From: Cytobacillus pseudoceanisediminis
GTDB taxonomy: Bacteria; Bacillota; Bacilli; Bacillales; Cytobacillaceae
Assembly: GCF_023516215.1 (NCBI RefSeq)
Contig: NZ_CP097349.1
Span: forward strand, 3,984,001-4,048,000
Reading direction: 5' to 3'
DNA: 64,000 nt
Positions 38,254 to 46,948 of this stretch are shown here, one piece after another (position 1 is the stretch's first letter; every line of letters starts with the position of its first letter). Made by a program: the position numbers and the translations under genes. A model generated the notes under the pieces. That model saw only the letters and a list, made by a program, of their open reading frames with translations. It made no database searches and had not been told where the DNA came from.

Positions 38254-38852
38254 TCTTTTTTTGCTCTTAAAATAAAATAGCCTTTTTTCTTTTCTGCTGT
38301 CTCTACTTCACCGAATAACTCTGTCAGTTTATCTATGGCAGATGGTGCACCCTGCTTTTTCTGGATGACAACCCATAGCTCACCTCCAGAAATCAGCGAA
38401 TGAAAACTTTGTTCAAATATATCATGAACAACCTTTTTCCCGGCGCGGATCGGCGGGTTTGTCAGAATGGCCGCAAACTTATTTCCTTTTGTATTTTCAA
38501 GGCGGTCACTTTCATAGATTTGCACATTTTTAATGCCGTTCAATTCAGCATTTTCTTTCGCAAGTCCAAGCGCCCTCTCATTTACATCAACCATATGAAC
38601 TGTCCGTTCAGGCATCAGCTTTGCTGCAGTCAGCCCAATGGGCCCGTATCCGCAGCCTACATCAAGAATGTTACCTTCAGCTTCCGGCTCTTCAAAAGTC
38701 TCAATTAATAACCTTGAACCAAAATCCACTTCACCCTTTGAAAAAACACCATTATCTGTTTTAAATCGGAATGGATACTCCTTTAGAGTATAACTCCAGG
38801 TTTTAGGGCTGCTTTCAACTTTTTGCGTTTGGGAATAGTAGTGTTCAGACAT
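38250..38852 (-). CDS. ybxB: RsmC-like class I methyltransferase
   Basis: A SAM-dependent methyltransferase related to the 16S rRNA G1207 enzyme RsmC; the family lies between rplL and rpoB in bacilli (ybxB). The SAM motif is ILDVGCGYGPIGL and the catalytic motif is LTNPPIRAG. ATG at 38852 (MSEHYYSQTQ) follows TGGAGGTGATTTC and gives 200 aa; the frame open to 38948 is not supported. The exact target base is inferred from family only. Confidence 0.9.
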   Translation of the reverse strand: MSEHYYSQTQKVESSPKTWSYTLKEYPFRFKTDNGVFSKGEVDFGSRLLIETFEEPEAEGNILDVGCGYGPIGLTAAKLMPERTVHMVDVNERALGLAKENAELNGIKNVQIYESDRLENTKGNKFAAILTNPPIRAGKKVVHDIFEQSFHSLISGGELWVVIQKKQGAPSAIDKLTELFGEVETAEKKKGYFILRAKKD

Positions 38853-38960
38853 GAAATCACCTCCAGGGAGAATATATAAGAAGAAAATAGGAGAATCACA
38901 ATTAAGTGGTTTCGAAGGAATTATATAGGATTGCCCATCAAAAAGCAAAAAGTAAACAGA

Positions 38961-39077
38961 AAAGCAGAAGCGCCCTTCCCTTCCCCGACACCTCGAGGGA
39001 ACAGGCTCCTCCGTAACACGATGCTTTTAGTCGTACGATGATAAAGCTGACGAAGCGTTCCTTGTTTAGCTGGACAG
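38961..39077. repeat. Degenerate copy of a short interspersed repeat
   Basis: It begins AAAAGCAGAAGCGCC, then after eight bases CCCCGACA, the same order and spacing as in the copy at 41048-41169, and ends near TTAGCTGGACA. The interior differs. It lies between the rplL terminator and ybxB. No coding capacity. Confidence 0.6.
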
Positions 39078-39113
39078 TACCTTCAGATTAAAGTTATAGA
39101 TTTTACAGCAAAA

Positions 39114-39143
39114 CAAAAAGCCCGCTTAAGCAGCGGACTTTTC
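39114..39143 (-). terminator. Terminator after rplL
   Basis: AAGTCCGCT and AGCGGGCTT pair (one G-U) around a 4-base loop, followed by TTTTT, about ten bases after the rplL stop. Confidence 0.88.
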
Positions 39144-39153
39144 ATAAATGTTA

Positions 39154-39519
39154 TTACTTAACTTCAACGCCAGCTCCAACTTCTTCAAGCTTAGCTTTAA
39201 CTTCTTCAGCTTCTTCTTTAGAAACGCCTTCTTTAAGAGCTTTTGGAGTGTTGTCAACAAGTTCTTTTGCTTCTTTAAGTCCAAGACCTGTGATTTCACG
39301 TACCACTTTGATAACTTTGATTTTTTGGTCGCCTGCAGAAGCAAGAACAACGTCAAATTCAGTTTTCTCAGCAGCAGCGTCTCCACCAGCAGCTCCGCCC
39401 ATTACAGCTACAGGAGCAGCAGCAGTTACACCAAATTCTTCTTCGATAGCTTTTACTAAGTCGTTAAGTTCTAAAACAGTCATATTTTTAACTGCTTCAA
39501 TGATTTGTTCTTTAGTCAT
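39154..39519 (-). CDS. rplL: 50S ribosomal protein L7/L12
   Basis: L7/L12 forms the mobile stalk that recruits translation GTPases and is present in several copies per ribosome. The 121-aa protein has an N-terminal dimerisation domain, an Ala/Gly-rich hinge at about residues 34-50, and the C-terminal domain with [20 protein letters not shown]. It lies 57 bp after rplJ and ends at a terminator. Confidence 0.98.
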   Translation of the reverse strand: MTKEQIIEAVKNMTVLELNDLVKAIEEEFGVTAAAPVAVMGGAAGGDAAAEKTEFDVVLASAGDQKIKVIKVVREITGLGLKEAKELVDNTPKALKEGVSKEEAEEVKAKLEEVGAGVEVK

Positions 39520-39576
39520 GATTATGTTTCCTCCTTATTTTTGGTTTGAATCTATTAGTTTAACGCTAAAATCAAC

Positions 39577-40077
39577 TTACGCGCCTTGTTCTTCTTTTTG
39601 ATCTGCAACAGCTTTTGCAGCAAGAGCAAGATTGCGGATAGGTGCTTGAAGTACGCTGAGTAGCATAGAAAGCAAGCCTTCGCGTGATGGTAGTTCAGCA
39701 AGAGCTTTGATATCTTCTACTGAAGCGACATTTCCTTCGATTACACCTGCTTTAATTTCAAGTGCTTCATGCTTTTTCGCGAAATCATTAAGGATTTTCG
39801 CTGGAGCAACTACATCTTCTGTGCTGAACGCGATTGCGTTAGGTCCAGTTAAAGCTTCGTTTAAACCCGAAAGTTCAGCAGCTTCAGCAGCACGGCGAGT
39901 CATTGAATTCTTGTATACTTTGAATTCCACGCCAGCTTCACGAAGCTGTTTACGAAGTTCAGTAACTTCAGCAACAGTAAGACCACGGTAGTCAACAACA
40001 ACTGTTGATAAACTTGATTTAAGCTTATCAGCAATTTCTTCTACGATTTGTTTCTTTTGTTCGATAACGCTGCTCAT
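39577..40077 (-). CDS. rplJ: 50S ribosomal protein L10
   Basis: L10 anchors the L7/L12 stalk and represses its own operon by binding the leader. ATG at 40077 ([20 protein letters not shown]) gives 166 aa with ACAGGAGGTGTAAGG upstream; the frame open to 40167 runs through the leader terminator. [20 protein letters not shown] is the rRNA-binding segment. Confidence 0.98.
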   Translation of the reverse strand: MSSVIEQKKQIVEEIADKLKSSLSTVVVDYRGLTVAEVTELRKQLREAGVEFKVYKNSMTRRAAEAAELSGLNEALTGPNAIAFSTEDVVAPAKILNDFAKKHEALEIKAGVIEGNVASVEDIKALAELPSREGLLSMLLSVLQAPIRNLALAAKAVADQKEEQGA

Positions 40078-40118
40078 CCTTACACCTCCTGTAGAATTTC
40101 TACATTCATACCGTCCAA

Positions 40119-40152
40119 TAAAAAACCTCCACGACTTTGCAGACATGGAGGA
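40119..40152 (-). terminator. Attenuator hairpin of the L10 leader
   Basis: CCTCCATG and CGTGGAGG flank a loop and are followed by TTTTTTATT on the minus strand, 40 bases before rplJ. It is a standard transcription attenuator controlled by L10-L12 binding. Confidence 0.85.
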
Positions 40153-40190
40153 AGTATACAATAGCAAGAAAAAGCAATTCTATCGTAATA

Positions 40191-40234
40191 CCTCGGCAGG
40201 AAATTAAGCAATTAAGCACCTGCTGTCTACGGCA
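40191..40234 (-). ncRNA. L10 leader, autoregulatory element
   Basis: The minus strand has TGCCGTAGACAGCAGGTGC and CTTAATTTCCTGCCGAGG, the conserved arms of the ribosomal protein L10 leader of Firmicutes. L10(L12)4 binding to it favours the downstream terminator. Confidence 0.85.
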
Positions 40235-40265
40235 CAAATGTTATTATATTTTAACAACAAAATAC

Positions 40266-40294
40266 ATATTACAGCATGTATTTTAGAATGTCAA
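40266..40294 (-). promoter_or_regulatory. Sigma-A promoter of rplJ-rplL
   Basis: Minus-strand TTGACA (40289-40294) and TAATAT (40266-40271) are spaced by 17 bp, starting seven bases after the rplA stop. Confidence 0.9.
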
Positions 40295-40300
40295 TTGTTA

Positions 40301-40999
40301 TTATTTTACTGCAACAGATGAAGGATCTACTTTTACGCCAGGTCCCATAGTAGAAGTAACAGAAACGTTCTTCATGTAAGTTCCTTTAGCAGCAGCAGGC
40401 TTCACTTTCATCATTGTATCGAAAATAGTGTTGAAGTTTTCAACAAGCTTTTCGTCTTCGAAAGATACTTTACCGATTGGCACGTGGATGTTACCAGCTT
40501 TGTCAACACGGTATTCAACTTTACCTGCTTTGATTTCGTTAACTGCTTTTTGAACGTCAAAAGTAACTGTGCCAGTCTTAGGGTTTGGCATTAAGCCTTT
40601 AGGTCCTAATACGCGGCCAAGTTTACCAACTTCACCCATCATGTCAGGTGTAGCAACGATTACATCAAAGTCGAACCAGCCTTGGCTGATTTTGTTGATG
40701 TATTCAGAATCACCTACGAAATCTGCTCCAGCAGCTTCTGCTTCTTTCGCTTTTTCACCCTTAGCGAAAACAAGAACGCGCTGAGTTTTACCAGTTCCGT
40801 TTGGAAGAACAACTGCTCCACGGATTTGCTGGTCAGCTTTCTTAGGGTCAACTCCTAGACGGAATGCTACCTCAACAGTTGCATCAAATTTTGCAAAATT
40901 AGTTTTCTTCGCAAGTTCAATCGCCTCAGCAATTGGGTAAGCTTTTGAAGAATCAACAAGCTTCACAGCTTCTGCGTATTTCTTACCTTTTTTAGCCAT
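40301..40999 (-). CDS. rplA: 50S ribosomal protein L1
   Basis: L1 forms the stalk near the E site and can repress its operon. ATG at 40999 ([20 protein letters not shown]) follows CAAGGAGGAAATAAAA and gives 232 aa; the frame open to 41098 extends into a repeat and is rejected. [19 protein letters not shown] and [14 protein letters not shown] are signatures. Confidence 0.98.
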   Translation of the reverse strand: MAKKGKKYAEAVKLVDSSKAYPIAEAIELAKKTNFAKFDATVEVAFRLGVDPKKADQQIRGAVVLPNGTGKTQRVLVFAKGEKAKEAEAAGADFVGDSEYINKISQGWFDFDVIVATPDMMGEVGKLGRVLGPKGLMPNPKTGTVTFDVQKAVNEIKAGKVEYRVDKAGNIHVPIGKVSFEDEKLVENFNTIFDTMMKVKPAAAKGTYMKNVSVTSTMGPGVKVDPSSVAVK

Positions 41000-41047
41000 T
41001 TTTATTTCCTCCTTGATTGTGGTTTTAGCGGAATAACCTCCCACGAG

Positions 41048-41169
41048 TAAAAGCGGAGGCGCCTCGGTCAGCCCCGACAAGCATAAGACGAGCCTCACTG
41101 AAAGGTGATCTTTACCTTTCCGGGAGGATTAGCTTATGACTCGAGGGGCTAGGCGCCGCAGCTAGACAC
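41048..41169. repeat. Short interspersed repeat, 122-bp copy
   Basis: It runs from TAAAAGCGGAGGCGCC to GGCGCCGCAGCTAGACAC, with partial inner symmetry (AGCCCC and GGGGCT; GCATAAG and CTTATG). It has no coding capacity. It sits between rplK and rplA and is directly followed by a shortened copy with the same ends. Non-autonomous mobility is inferred. Confidence 0.75.
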
Positions 41170-41211
41170 TAAAAGCGGAGGCGCCTCGGTCAAAGGCGCC
41201 TGCTCTAGACA
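41170..41211. repeat. Internally deleted 42-bp copy of the repeat
   Basis: It starts TAAAAGCGGAGGCGCCTCGG like the 122-bp copy, then passes after TCAAA to GGCGCC and ends CTCTAGACAG, so both ends are kept and the middle is lost. It is in tandem with the longer copy. Confidence 0.7.
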
Positions 41212-41218
41212 GAACAAA

Positions 41219-41252
41219 GGTTGCGAGTGAAACAAAATTCAGCGTCGCAACC
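41219..41252. other. Inverted repeat before the rplA repeat block
   Basis: AGGTTGCGA and TCGCAACCT form a 9-bp perfect inverted repeat with an 18-base loop, about 30 bases after the rplK stop. L1 is known to bind rplK-rplA messages in other bacteria, but no L1 site can be assigned here. Confidence 0.5.
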
Positions 41253-41280
41253 TCATCCCTAAATCTGCTTCGTGCATGGA

Positions 41281-41706
41281 TTAGTCCTCGATAACTATAC
41301 CCATGCTGCGTGCAGTACCTTCAACCATACGCATTGCAGCTTCTACACTAGCAGCGTTTAGATCAGGCATCTTTGTTTCAGCAATCTCGCGTACCTTGTC
41401 ACGCTTGACTGTTGCTACTTTATTACGGTTTGGTTCACCAGAACCAGACTCGATTCCAGCCGCTTTCTTAAGAAGAACTGCAGCAGGAGGAGTTTTCGTA
41501 ATAAATGTAAATGAACGGTCTTCAAAAACCGTGATTTCAACAGGAATGATTAAGCCAGCTTGTTCAGCTGTGCGAGCGTTAAATTCCTTACAGAATCCCA
41601 TGATGTTAACACCTGCTTGACCTAGTGCCGGTCCTACTGGTGGTGCAGGGTTTGCTTTACCTGCAGGGATTTGCAGCTTTACAAGTTTGATTACTTTTTT
41701 AGCCAC
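41281..41706 (-). CDS. rplK: 50S ribosomal protein L11
   Basis: L11 forms the GTPase-associated centre with 23S rRNA and is needed for RelA activation; thiostrepton binds here. GTG at 41706 ([20 protein letters not shown]) follows AAGGAGGTGTGTCTC and gives 141 aa; the longer frame to 41760 is rejected. [20 protein letters not shown] is the conserved region. Confidence 0.98.
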   Translation of the reverse strand: MAKKVIKLVKLQIPAGKANPAPPVGPALGQAGVNIMGFCKEFNARTAEQAGLIIPVEITVFEDRSFTFITKTPPAAVLLKKAAGIESGSGEPNRNKVATVKRDKVREIAETKMPDLNAASVEAAMRMVEGTARSMGIVIED

Positions 41707-41841
41707 GAGACACACCTCCTTAAAGTCCGTGATGTGGTAATAGGGAAAATTCCCTCCCACTCAACTTATAGTCTTTATATTAAGATAAAGAACTTTTAAC
41801 AATTGTCCAGTCTCTTTGTCCGAGACATACTGACCTTTGAA

Positions 41842-41870
41842 ATATTATCACTTTTCAAAGGCAATTTCAA
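41842..41870 (-). promoter_or_regulatory. Sigma-A promoter of rplK-rplA
   Basis: Minus-strand TTGAAA (41865-41870) and TAATAT (41842-41847) are spaced by 17 bp, between nusG and rplK, giving a leader of about 130 bases. Confidence 0.85.
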
Positions 41871-41915
41871 GTTTTTTTACAAAGATATATAAAAGTACTT
41901 TCAGCAGACTGCTTC

Positions 41916-42449
41916 TTACAGTTTTTCAATCTGTGAAAAATCTAGTTCAACCGGAGTGTCACGGCCAAACATGTTGACAAGCACTTTAATCTTCGCCTTA
42001 TCTTTATCAATATCTTCAATGGTGCCTGTGAAGTTCGCAAACGGACCTTCTTTCACCTGAACTGTTTCACCGATCTCAAAGTTGATATCAAAGCGTGCTT
42101 CTTCAACACCCATATGCTTAAGGATGTTCGTAACTTCTTCCGGCAATAGTGGAGTCGGCTTTGATCCAGAACCTGCTGAACCTACGAATCCAGTTACACC
42201 CGGAGTATTTCTTACTACATACCAGGAATCATCCGTCATCACGATTTCTACTAGTACATAACCAGGGAAGACTTTGCGCTTCACTACTTTTTTCTTGCCG
42301 TTTTTCAATTCTGTTTCTTCTTCTTCCGGAACTACCACGCGGAAGATCTTATCTTGCATACCCATTGATTCAACACGTTTCTCCAGATTGGCTTTGACTT
42401 TATTTTCATAGCCGGAGTACGTATGAACAACATACCAATTCTTTTCCAT
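41916..42449 (-). CDS. nusG: Transcription elongation factor NusG
   Basis: NusG binds RNA polymerase and modulates pausing and termination. The 177-aa protein has the NGN domain (MEKNWYVVHTYSGYENKVKA; FPGYVLVEIVMTDDSWYVVR) and a KOW domain (VKEGPFANFTGTIEDIDKDK). A terminator-like hairpin lies between secE and nusG. Confidence 0.98.
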   Translation of the reverse strand: MEKNWYVVHTYSGYENKVKANLEKRVESMGMQDKIFRVVVPEEEETELKNGKKKVVKRKVFPGYVLVEIVMTDDSWYVVRNTPGVTGFVGSAGSGSKPTPLLPEEVTNILKHMGVEEARFDINFEIGETVQVKEGPFANFTGTIEDIDKDKAKIKVLVNMFGRDTPVELDFSQIEKL

Positions 42450-42510
42450 TTACGAGGACTTGTTCGTCCTTCCCTCCCTGTATTCAACAATTTATTATTT
42501 TTGACCAAAT

Positions 42511-42532
42511 TAAAAAACCCGTTTCCGGGCTT
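42511..42532 (-). terminator. Terminator-like hairpin between secE and nusG
   Basis: CCCG-GAAA-CGGG with extended A-T pairs is followed by TTTTTT on the minus strand. Since no promoter is obvious after it, it may act as an internal attenuator that lowers nusG relative to secE. Confidence 0.75.
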
Positions 42533-42581
42533 TGCAAATGTTTCCTGTGTTATTCTCCATTATACCATGGAAACTCAGGGG

Positions 42582-42764
42582 TTATTCAAGAATTAAACGA
42601 ATCAATTCAGAAATTCCCAGGTCAATCACCGCAAAAAACAGAGCGAAGAACGTAACCGTAGCAAGAACGGTAACAGTATAGTTTGTCAGCTCTTTGCGTT
42701 TAGGCCAGCTGACCTTTTTCATTTCCCGGCCAACTTCACGGAAAAAATTCACGATGCGCTGCAT
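42582..42764 (-). CDS. secE: Preprotein translocase subunit SecE
   Basis: SecE clamps SecY in the membrane. ATG at 42764 (MQRIVNFFREVGREMKKVSW) gives 60 aa with one membrane segment at about residues 33-52 and the conserved KVSWPKRKEL. TGGGGGTTACGAA precedes it. The frame open to 42785 runs through the ribosome binding site. Confidence 0.95.
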   Translation of the reverse strand: MQRIVNFFREVGREMKKVSWPKRKELTNYTVTVLATVTFFALFFAVIDLGISELIRLILE

Positions 42765-42899
42765 TTCGTAACCCCCAACTTTCAAGAGATGTACCCTTTA
42801 ACAAGAAGCGAAAGCGGCTTCAAAATCAGACCAATCTTCCAGTCTGCATAAAACGCTCAGGCTTCTGCTATTAAAAGAGCAAACTTCTTATCTATATAA

Positions 42900-43043
42900 T
42901 CACTTTGTTTCTTTATGGATCGTATGAGCGCTGCATGTGCTGCAGAACTTCTTCAGTTCCAGCCTTGCAGAATCATTTTTGCCCGCAGTGGAATAATTTC
43001 TGGAACCACATACAGAGCAAGCCAAAATTACCTTTTTAGTCAT
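42900..43043 (-). CDS. rpmGB: 50S ribosomal protein L33, zinc-binding form
   Basis: This 47-codon gene begins [20 protein letters not shown] and ends in TIHKETK. Cys9, Cys12, Cys34 and Cys37 form a zinc ribbon, so it is the zinc-dependent type. Bacilli usually carry more than one L33 gene. TAGGTGG lies six bases before ATG at 43043. It lies between sigH and secE, as in B. subtilis. Confidence 0.95.
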   Translation of the reverse strand: MTKKVILACSVCGSRNYSTAGKNDSARLELKKFCSTCSAHTIHKETK

Positions 43044-43077
43044 ATTTCCACCTACTAAGTCACATTACGCCCTTAAA

Positions 43078-43106
43078 ACTTTAACACGCACCCCAAAACA
43101 TGTCAA
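43078..43106 (-). promoter_or_regulatory. Sigma-A promoter of rpmGB-secE-nusG
   Basis: Minus-strand TTGACA (43101-43106) and TAAAGT (43078-43083) are spaced by 17 bp, after the sigH stop. Confidence 0.82.
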
Positions 43107-43142
43107 TAACTGCAAAAAAAGCAAGGTGTTGGGAAATTCTGT

Positions 43143-43799
43143 CTATAGGGAAAATTCACGCACTTCCAAATATCTTTCCAGCTTTCTTTTCACCCGCTGC
43201 AGGGCGTTGTCAATCGATTTAACATGGCGGTTCAGTTCTTCGGAAATTTCCTGATAGGACTGCCCATCCAAATAAAGGGCAAGCACCTTTCGTTCAAGGT
43301 CACTCAGAAGCTCTGACATTTTCACTTCAATGTGATCAAATTCTTCCTGGTTGATAATAAGCTCTTCAGGGTCCATAACCTTCGCCCCAGAGATTACATC
43401 CATAAGCGTCCTGTCCGATTCCTCATCATAAATGGGCTTGTCCAAAGACACATAAGAGTTCAGCGGAATATGCTTTTGGCGGGTCGCTGTCTTGATGGCG
43501 GTTATGATTTGCCTGGTGATGCACAGTTCGGCAAACGCTTTAAATGAAGACAGCTTATCCTCTTTAAAATCGCGGATCGCCTTGTATAAGCCGATCATTC
43601 CCTCTTGTACAATATCTTCTTTATCTGCGCCAATCAAAAAATAGGATCTTGCTTTTGCCCGGACAAAATTGCGGTACTTATGAATCAGATAATCAAGGGC
43701 CTCACTCTCGCCCTTATGCACGAGCTCAACTATTTCTTCGTCCTCAAGCTGGATAAAGTCTATAAGATTTTCGTCGATTGTCTTGAAGTCAGCACTCAC
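43143..43799 (-). CDS. sigH: RNA polymerase sigma-H factor
   Basis: Sigma-H directs transcription at the transition to stationary phase, competence and early sporulation. The 218-aa protein has region 2 (YRNFVRAKARSYFLIGADKE; DIVQEGMIGLYKAIRDF) and region 4 with SYQEISEELNRHVKSIDNAL. GTG at 43799 follows GGGGGATCCTA; a frame open to 43820 has no site. It has its own promoter after rae1. Confidence 0.97.
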   Translation of the reverse strand: MSADFKTIDENLIDFIQLEDEEIVELVHKGESEALDYLIHKYRNFVRAKARSYFLIGADKEDIVQEGMIGLYKAIRDFKEDKLSSFKAFAELCITRQIITAIKTATRQKHIPLNSYVSLDKPIYDEESDRTLMDVISGAKVMDPEELIINQEEFDHIEVKMSELLSDLERKVLALYLDGQSYQEISEELNRHVKSIDNALQRVKRKLERYLEVREFSL

Positions 43800-43834
43800 T
43801 AGGATCCCCCGACCGTACAAGCATGGTTAGAAAT

Positions 43835-43864
43835 ATTATACAGCACGGATTTTTCAAGCGTCAA
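43835..43864 (-). promoter_or_regulatory. Sigma-A promoter of sigH
   Basis: Minus-strand TTGACG (43859-43864) and a perfect TATAAT (43835-43840) are spaced by 18 bp, just after the rae1 stop. In B. subtilis this promoter is repressed by AbrB; no AbrB site can be defined by eye. Confidence 0.85.
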
Positions 43865-43868
43865 CCGC

Positions 43869-44374
43869 TCATTGTCCTCCTCTGCGCCATTTTTCAAAAA
43901 TTTCTGCCACTTCATCACTGAGAGGTATCTTGGATACAGGCTTTTTCTGCTGAATTTTTTTACTTTTTTCGATGCTGCTTTCAATCAAATTCATTTCATT
44001 GAGCAGCTCCCTTGCTGATTTTCTTAGAGCTCCCTGGCCAAATATGACCCATTGCTCTGTGAAATCGGAGGTTGCCACATGAATTTGGGTTTTAATATTA
44101 CTGAGATCAATAGCCAATTTTTCAATGCGTTCATCGGCCGTCTCATTATTTCTTGTAAAAATAACTTCGACCTTTGAATCCTTAAACTTTTTTCCGTGCC
44201 CTTTACATAATGGGCATCAAACACGATAATCACTCTGTACCCGGAATATCCCTGGTACTCGGCCATTTTTTCAATCAGGCGGTCTCTTGCTGACGATAAA
44301 TCCTTGTTTTTGAGCTCCCTGAGTTCTGGCCAAGCACCAATTATGTTGTATCCATCAACAAGAAGGATGTCCAT
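43869..44374 (-). CDS. rae1: Rae1/YacP ribosome-dependent endoribonuclease, broken by a -1 frameshift
   Basis: Rae1 cuts mRNA in the ribosomal A site in B. subtilis. The N-terminal frame starts MDILLVDGYNIIGAWPELRE (NYN/PIN fold, Asp in LVDGYN) and leaves the family sequence after YVKGTEK. The other frame continues IDLSNIKTQIHVATSDFTEQ to WRRGGQ. One added A in the A6 run at 44188-44193 joins both to 168 aa, close to the usual length. It follows rlmB with two bases between. Undercalling is the likely cause. Confidence 0.88.
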
Positions 44375-44376
44375 TT

Positions 44377-45119
44377 CTATCCCTCAAGCGGGTGCCGTTT
44401 CCGATAAACCTCATACATGAGCAGCGCAGCAGCAACTGATGCGTTAAGGGAAGTAACGTGTCCAGCCATCGGCAGGTTAATAAGAAAATCACATTTATCG
44501 CGAATCAGGCGGCCCATCCCTTTACCTTCGCTTCCAATTACAAGACCTAAAGGCATCGTTCCATCCATCTGACGGAAGTCTTGTTTCCCTTTTGCATCGG
44601 TACCGGCAATCCAGACGCCTCTTTCTTTTAATTCATCAATTGTTCTGGCCATATTCGTAACCCGGACAACCGGGATATACTCGATCGCTCCTGTTGAGGC
44701 TTTGGCTACTGTTGCCGTGAGCCCGACCGCTCTTCTCTTCGGAATAATGATCCCGTGCGCCCCGACTGCATCTGCGGTTCTCATGATGGAGCCAAGATTA
44801 TGGGGATCTTCTATCTCATCCAGCAGCAAGAAGAAAGCTGCTTCATTTTTCTTTTCTGCAGCAGCAAACAAATCATCGATTTCTGCATATTGATAAGCAG
44901 CAACCTGTGCGATAACACCCTGATGATTCCCCTCTGCCATCCCATCTATTTTTTCTTGGGAACGAACTGGACCAGTACCCCGGCGGACTTCGCCAAACCG
45001 ATTACCTGCTGCATCTGCCCGCTTTGCGAACCTTCTGCAATGAATATCTTATTAATATCCCTCTCTGACTTTAATGCTTCAATAACGGGATTTTTCCCGA
45101 TGATAAAATCCTGGCTCAC
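44377..45119 (-). CDS. rlmB: 23S rRNA 2'-O-methyltransferase RlmB-like, broken by a -1 frameshift
   Basis: This SPOUT methylase (YacO) modifies a 23S guanosine. The C-terminal frame from 44940 carries [31 protein letters not shown] and [13 protein letters not shown]. The N-terminal substrate domain is present upstream (GTG at 45119, [20 protein letters not shown]), but after FVPKKK a stop appears. One added A in the A6 run at 44949-44954 gives [14 protein letters not shown] and 247 aa. The GTG overlaps the mrnC stop. Confidence 0.88.
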
Positions 45120-45541
45120 TTTGCCGCTCCTCCTTTCCTTTTCTCAACTAAATGTATGGATTCCAGAATCAGCTCTTCCATCCGCTCCTGTCTTTTCGAC
45201 AAAAACAGATAGCCGATAAGAGATTCAAAAGCTGTGCTGTATCTGTATGTTTGGACATCTGTATTTTTCGGCACCGATCCGGACTTTGCATTTCGCCCCC
45301 TCCGGACTACTGCCAGTTCTTCCTCCGTCAGCCGTTCAGAGTCAATTAATTCATGAATGATTATGGACTGGGCTTTTGCAGAAACATATCGGGTTGCCTC
45401 CTTATGGAGAAAATGGGGCCGAACCCGTCCATTCTGAAGGAGATGGTGGCGTATATAGGTTTCAAATACCGCATCCCCCATATACGCCAAGGCAAGACTA
45501 TTCAATTGTTTTTCATCTATTTTGTTTTCATAGTGAAGCAT
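45116..45541 (-). CDS. mrnC: Mini-ribonuclease III MrnC
   Basis: MrnC is a small RNase III-like enzyme without a double-stranded RNA-binding domain that matures the 23S rRNA ends in B. subtilis. The 141-aa protein has [20 protein letters not shown] and [20 protein letters not shown] with the acidic catalytic residues. It lies three bases after cysS. Confidence 0.95.
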   Translation of the reverse strand: MLHYENKIDEKQLNSLALAYMGDAVFETYIRHHLLQNGRVRPHFLHKEATRYVSAKAQSIIIHELIDSERLTEEELAVVRRGRNAKSGSVPKNTDVQTYRYSTAFESLIGYLFLSKRQERMEELILESIHLVEKRKGGAAK

Positions 45542-45544
45542 TGC

Positions 45545-46948
45545 TTAGCCTCTTTTCCATCTGATTCCCTGCGGTGTATCTTCAAGGATAATATTCATCT
45601 CTTTCAGCTGATCGCGGATTTTGTCTGCCAGTTCGAAATTACGCTCTTTTCTGGCCTGCTGCCTCTGCTCAATCAGCTGTTCGATTTCCTCATCCAGAAG
45701 GTCAGCATTTGTTTCTTCAAGAGAAAGGCCCAATACGTCAAACAGCGTTTCGAATTCTTTCGTGAAAGCATCAATCACTTCAACAGCTGTGTTTTTCTCC
45801 ATCAGATAATAATTCGCAAGCTTAGACAGTTCGAACAAAATAGATACGGCATTGGCTGTATTGAAATCATCATCCATATCTTGAATGAACTGTTCATGTA
45901 GAGAGGTTATTTTATCCAGCCACTCCTGATTATTATCAGTCAGGTTCACACTTGCTTCTTTGCGATGCTGCAAATTGTGATAAGACGTTTTAATGCGCTC
46001 GAGCCCTGTACGGGTATTTTCAAGAAGCTCATCACTGTAGTTAATCGGATGTCTGTAATGTACGGACAGCATGAAAAATCTTAGAACCTGCGGGTCATGC
46101 TTTTGGATAATGTCATGAACCAGGACGAAATTCCCCAGTGATTTAGACATTTTTTCGTTGTCGATATTAATATAGCCATTGTGCATCCAATAGCGGGCAA
46201 ACGTTTTGCCTGTCAATGCTTCCGATTGGGCGATCTCATTTTCATGATGCGGGAAAGACAGATCCTGTCCGCCGGCATGAATATCAATTGTGTCCCCGAG
46301 GTATTTCCTTGCCATAGCCGAGCACTCAATATGCCACCCCGGCCTTCCCTGTCCCCAAGGGCTCTCCCACGCGATTTCCCCTTCCTTCGCTGCTTTCCAA
46401 AGAACAAAGTCGAGAGAATCCTGTTTCTTTTCGCCGACTGCAATGCGGGCACCGACCCGCAACTCATCAATGGACTGATGGGACAGTTTTCCGTACTCAT
46501 CGAACTTACGGGTATGGTAATAAACATCCCCTTCTGATTCATACGCGAAGCCTTTATCAATCAATGTCTGGATAAACTCAATAATGATATCGATGCTTTC
46601 TGTCACTCTCGGGTGGACATCAGCCTTTCTGCAGCCCAGTGCAGAAACGTCTTCGAAGTAGGCATTAATGAATCGTTCCGCGATGCTTGGAACATCCGTT
46701 CCCAGTTCATTGGCTACGCGGATCAGCTTATCATCCACATCAGTAAAATTGGATACATACTGAACATCGAAGCCGCGGAATTCAAGATATCTGCGCACAG
46801 TATCAAATACAATTGGCGGGCGCGCATTCCCTATATGGATATAGTTATAAACGGTAGGACCGCACACATACATTTTCACTTTTCCCTCTTCTATGGGAAT
46901 AAAATCTTCTTTTTGACGAGTAAGTGTATTATAGATTTGAATGGCCAT
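45545..46948 (-). CDS. cysS: Cysteinyl-tRNA synthetase
   Basis: CysS charges tRNA-Cys. The 467-aa class I enzyme has the zinc-ligand region [16 protein letters not shown], the zinc-site segments around WHIECSAM and [13 protein letters not shown], and KMSKSLGNF. The C-terminus ends IRWKRG. Its start overlaps the cysE 3' end by 20 bases. Expression follows the T-box upstream of cysE. Confidence 0.98.
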   Translation of the reverse strand: MAIQIYNTLTRQKEDFIPIEEGKVKMYVCGPTVYNYIHIGNARPPIVFDTVRRYLEFRGFDVQYVSNFTDVDDKLIRVANELGTDVPSIAERFINAYFEDVSALGCRKADVHPRVTESIDIIIEFIQTLIDKGFAYESEGDVYYHTRKFDEYGKLSHQSIDELRVGARIAVGEKKQDSLDFVLWKAAKEGEIAWESPWGQGRPGWHIECSAMARKYLGDTIDIHAGGQDLSFPHHENEIAQSEALTGKTFARYWMHNGYINIDNEKMSKSLGNFVLVHDIIQKHDPQVLRFFMLSVHYRHPINYSDELLENTRTGLERIKTSYHNLQHRKEASVNLTDNNQEWLDKITSLHEQFIQDMDDDFNTANAVSILFELSKLANYYLMEKNTAVEVIDAFTKEFETLFDVLGLSLEETNADLLDEEIEQLIEQRQQARKERNFELADKIRDQLKEMNIILEDTPQGIRWKRG

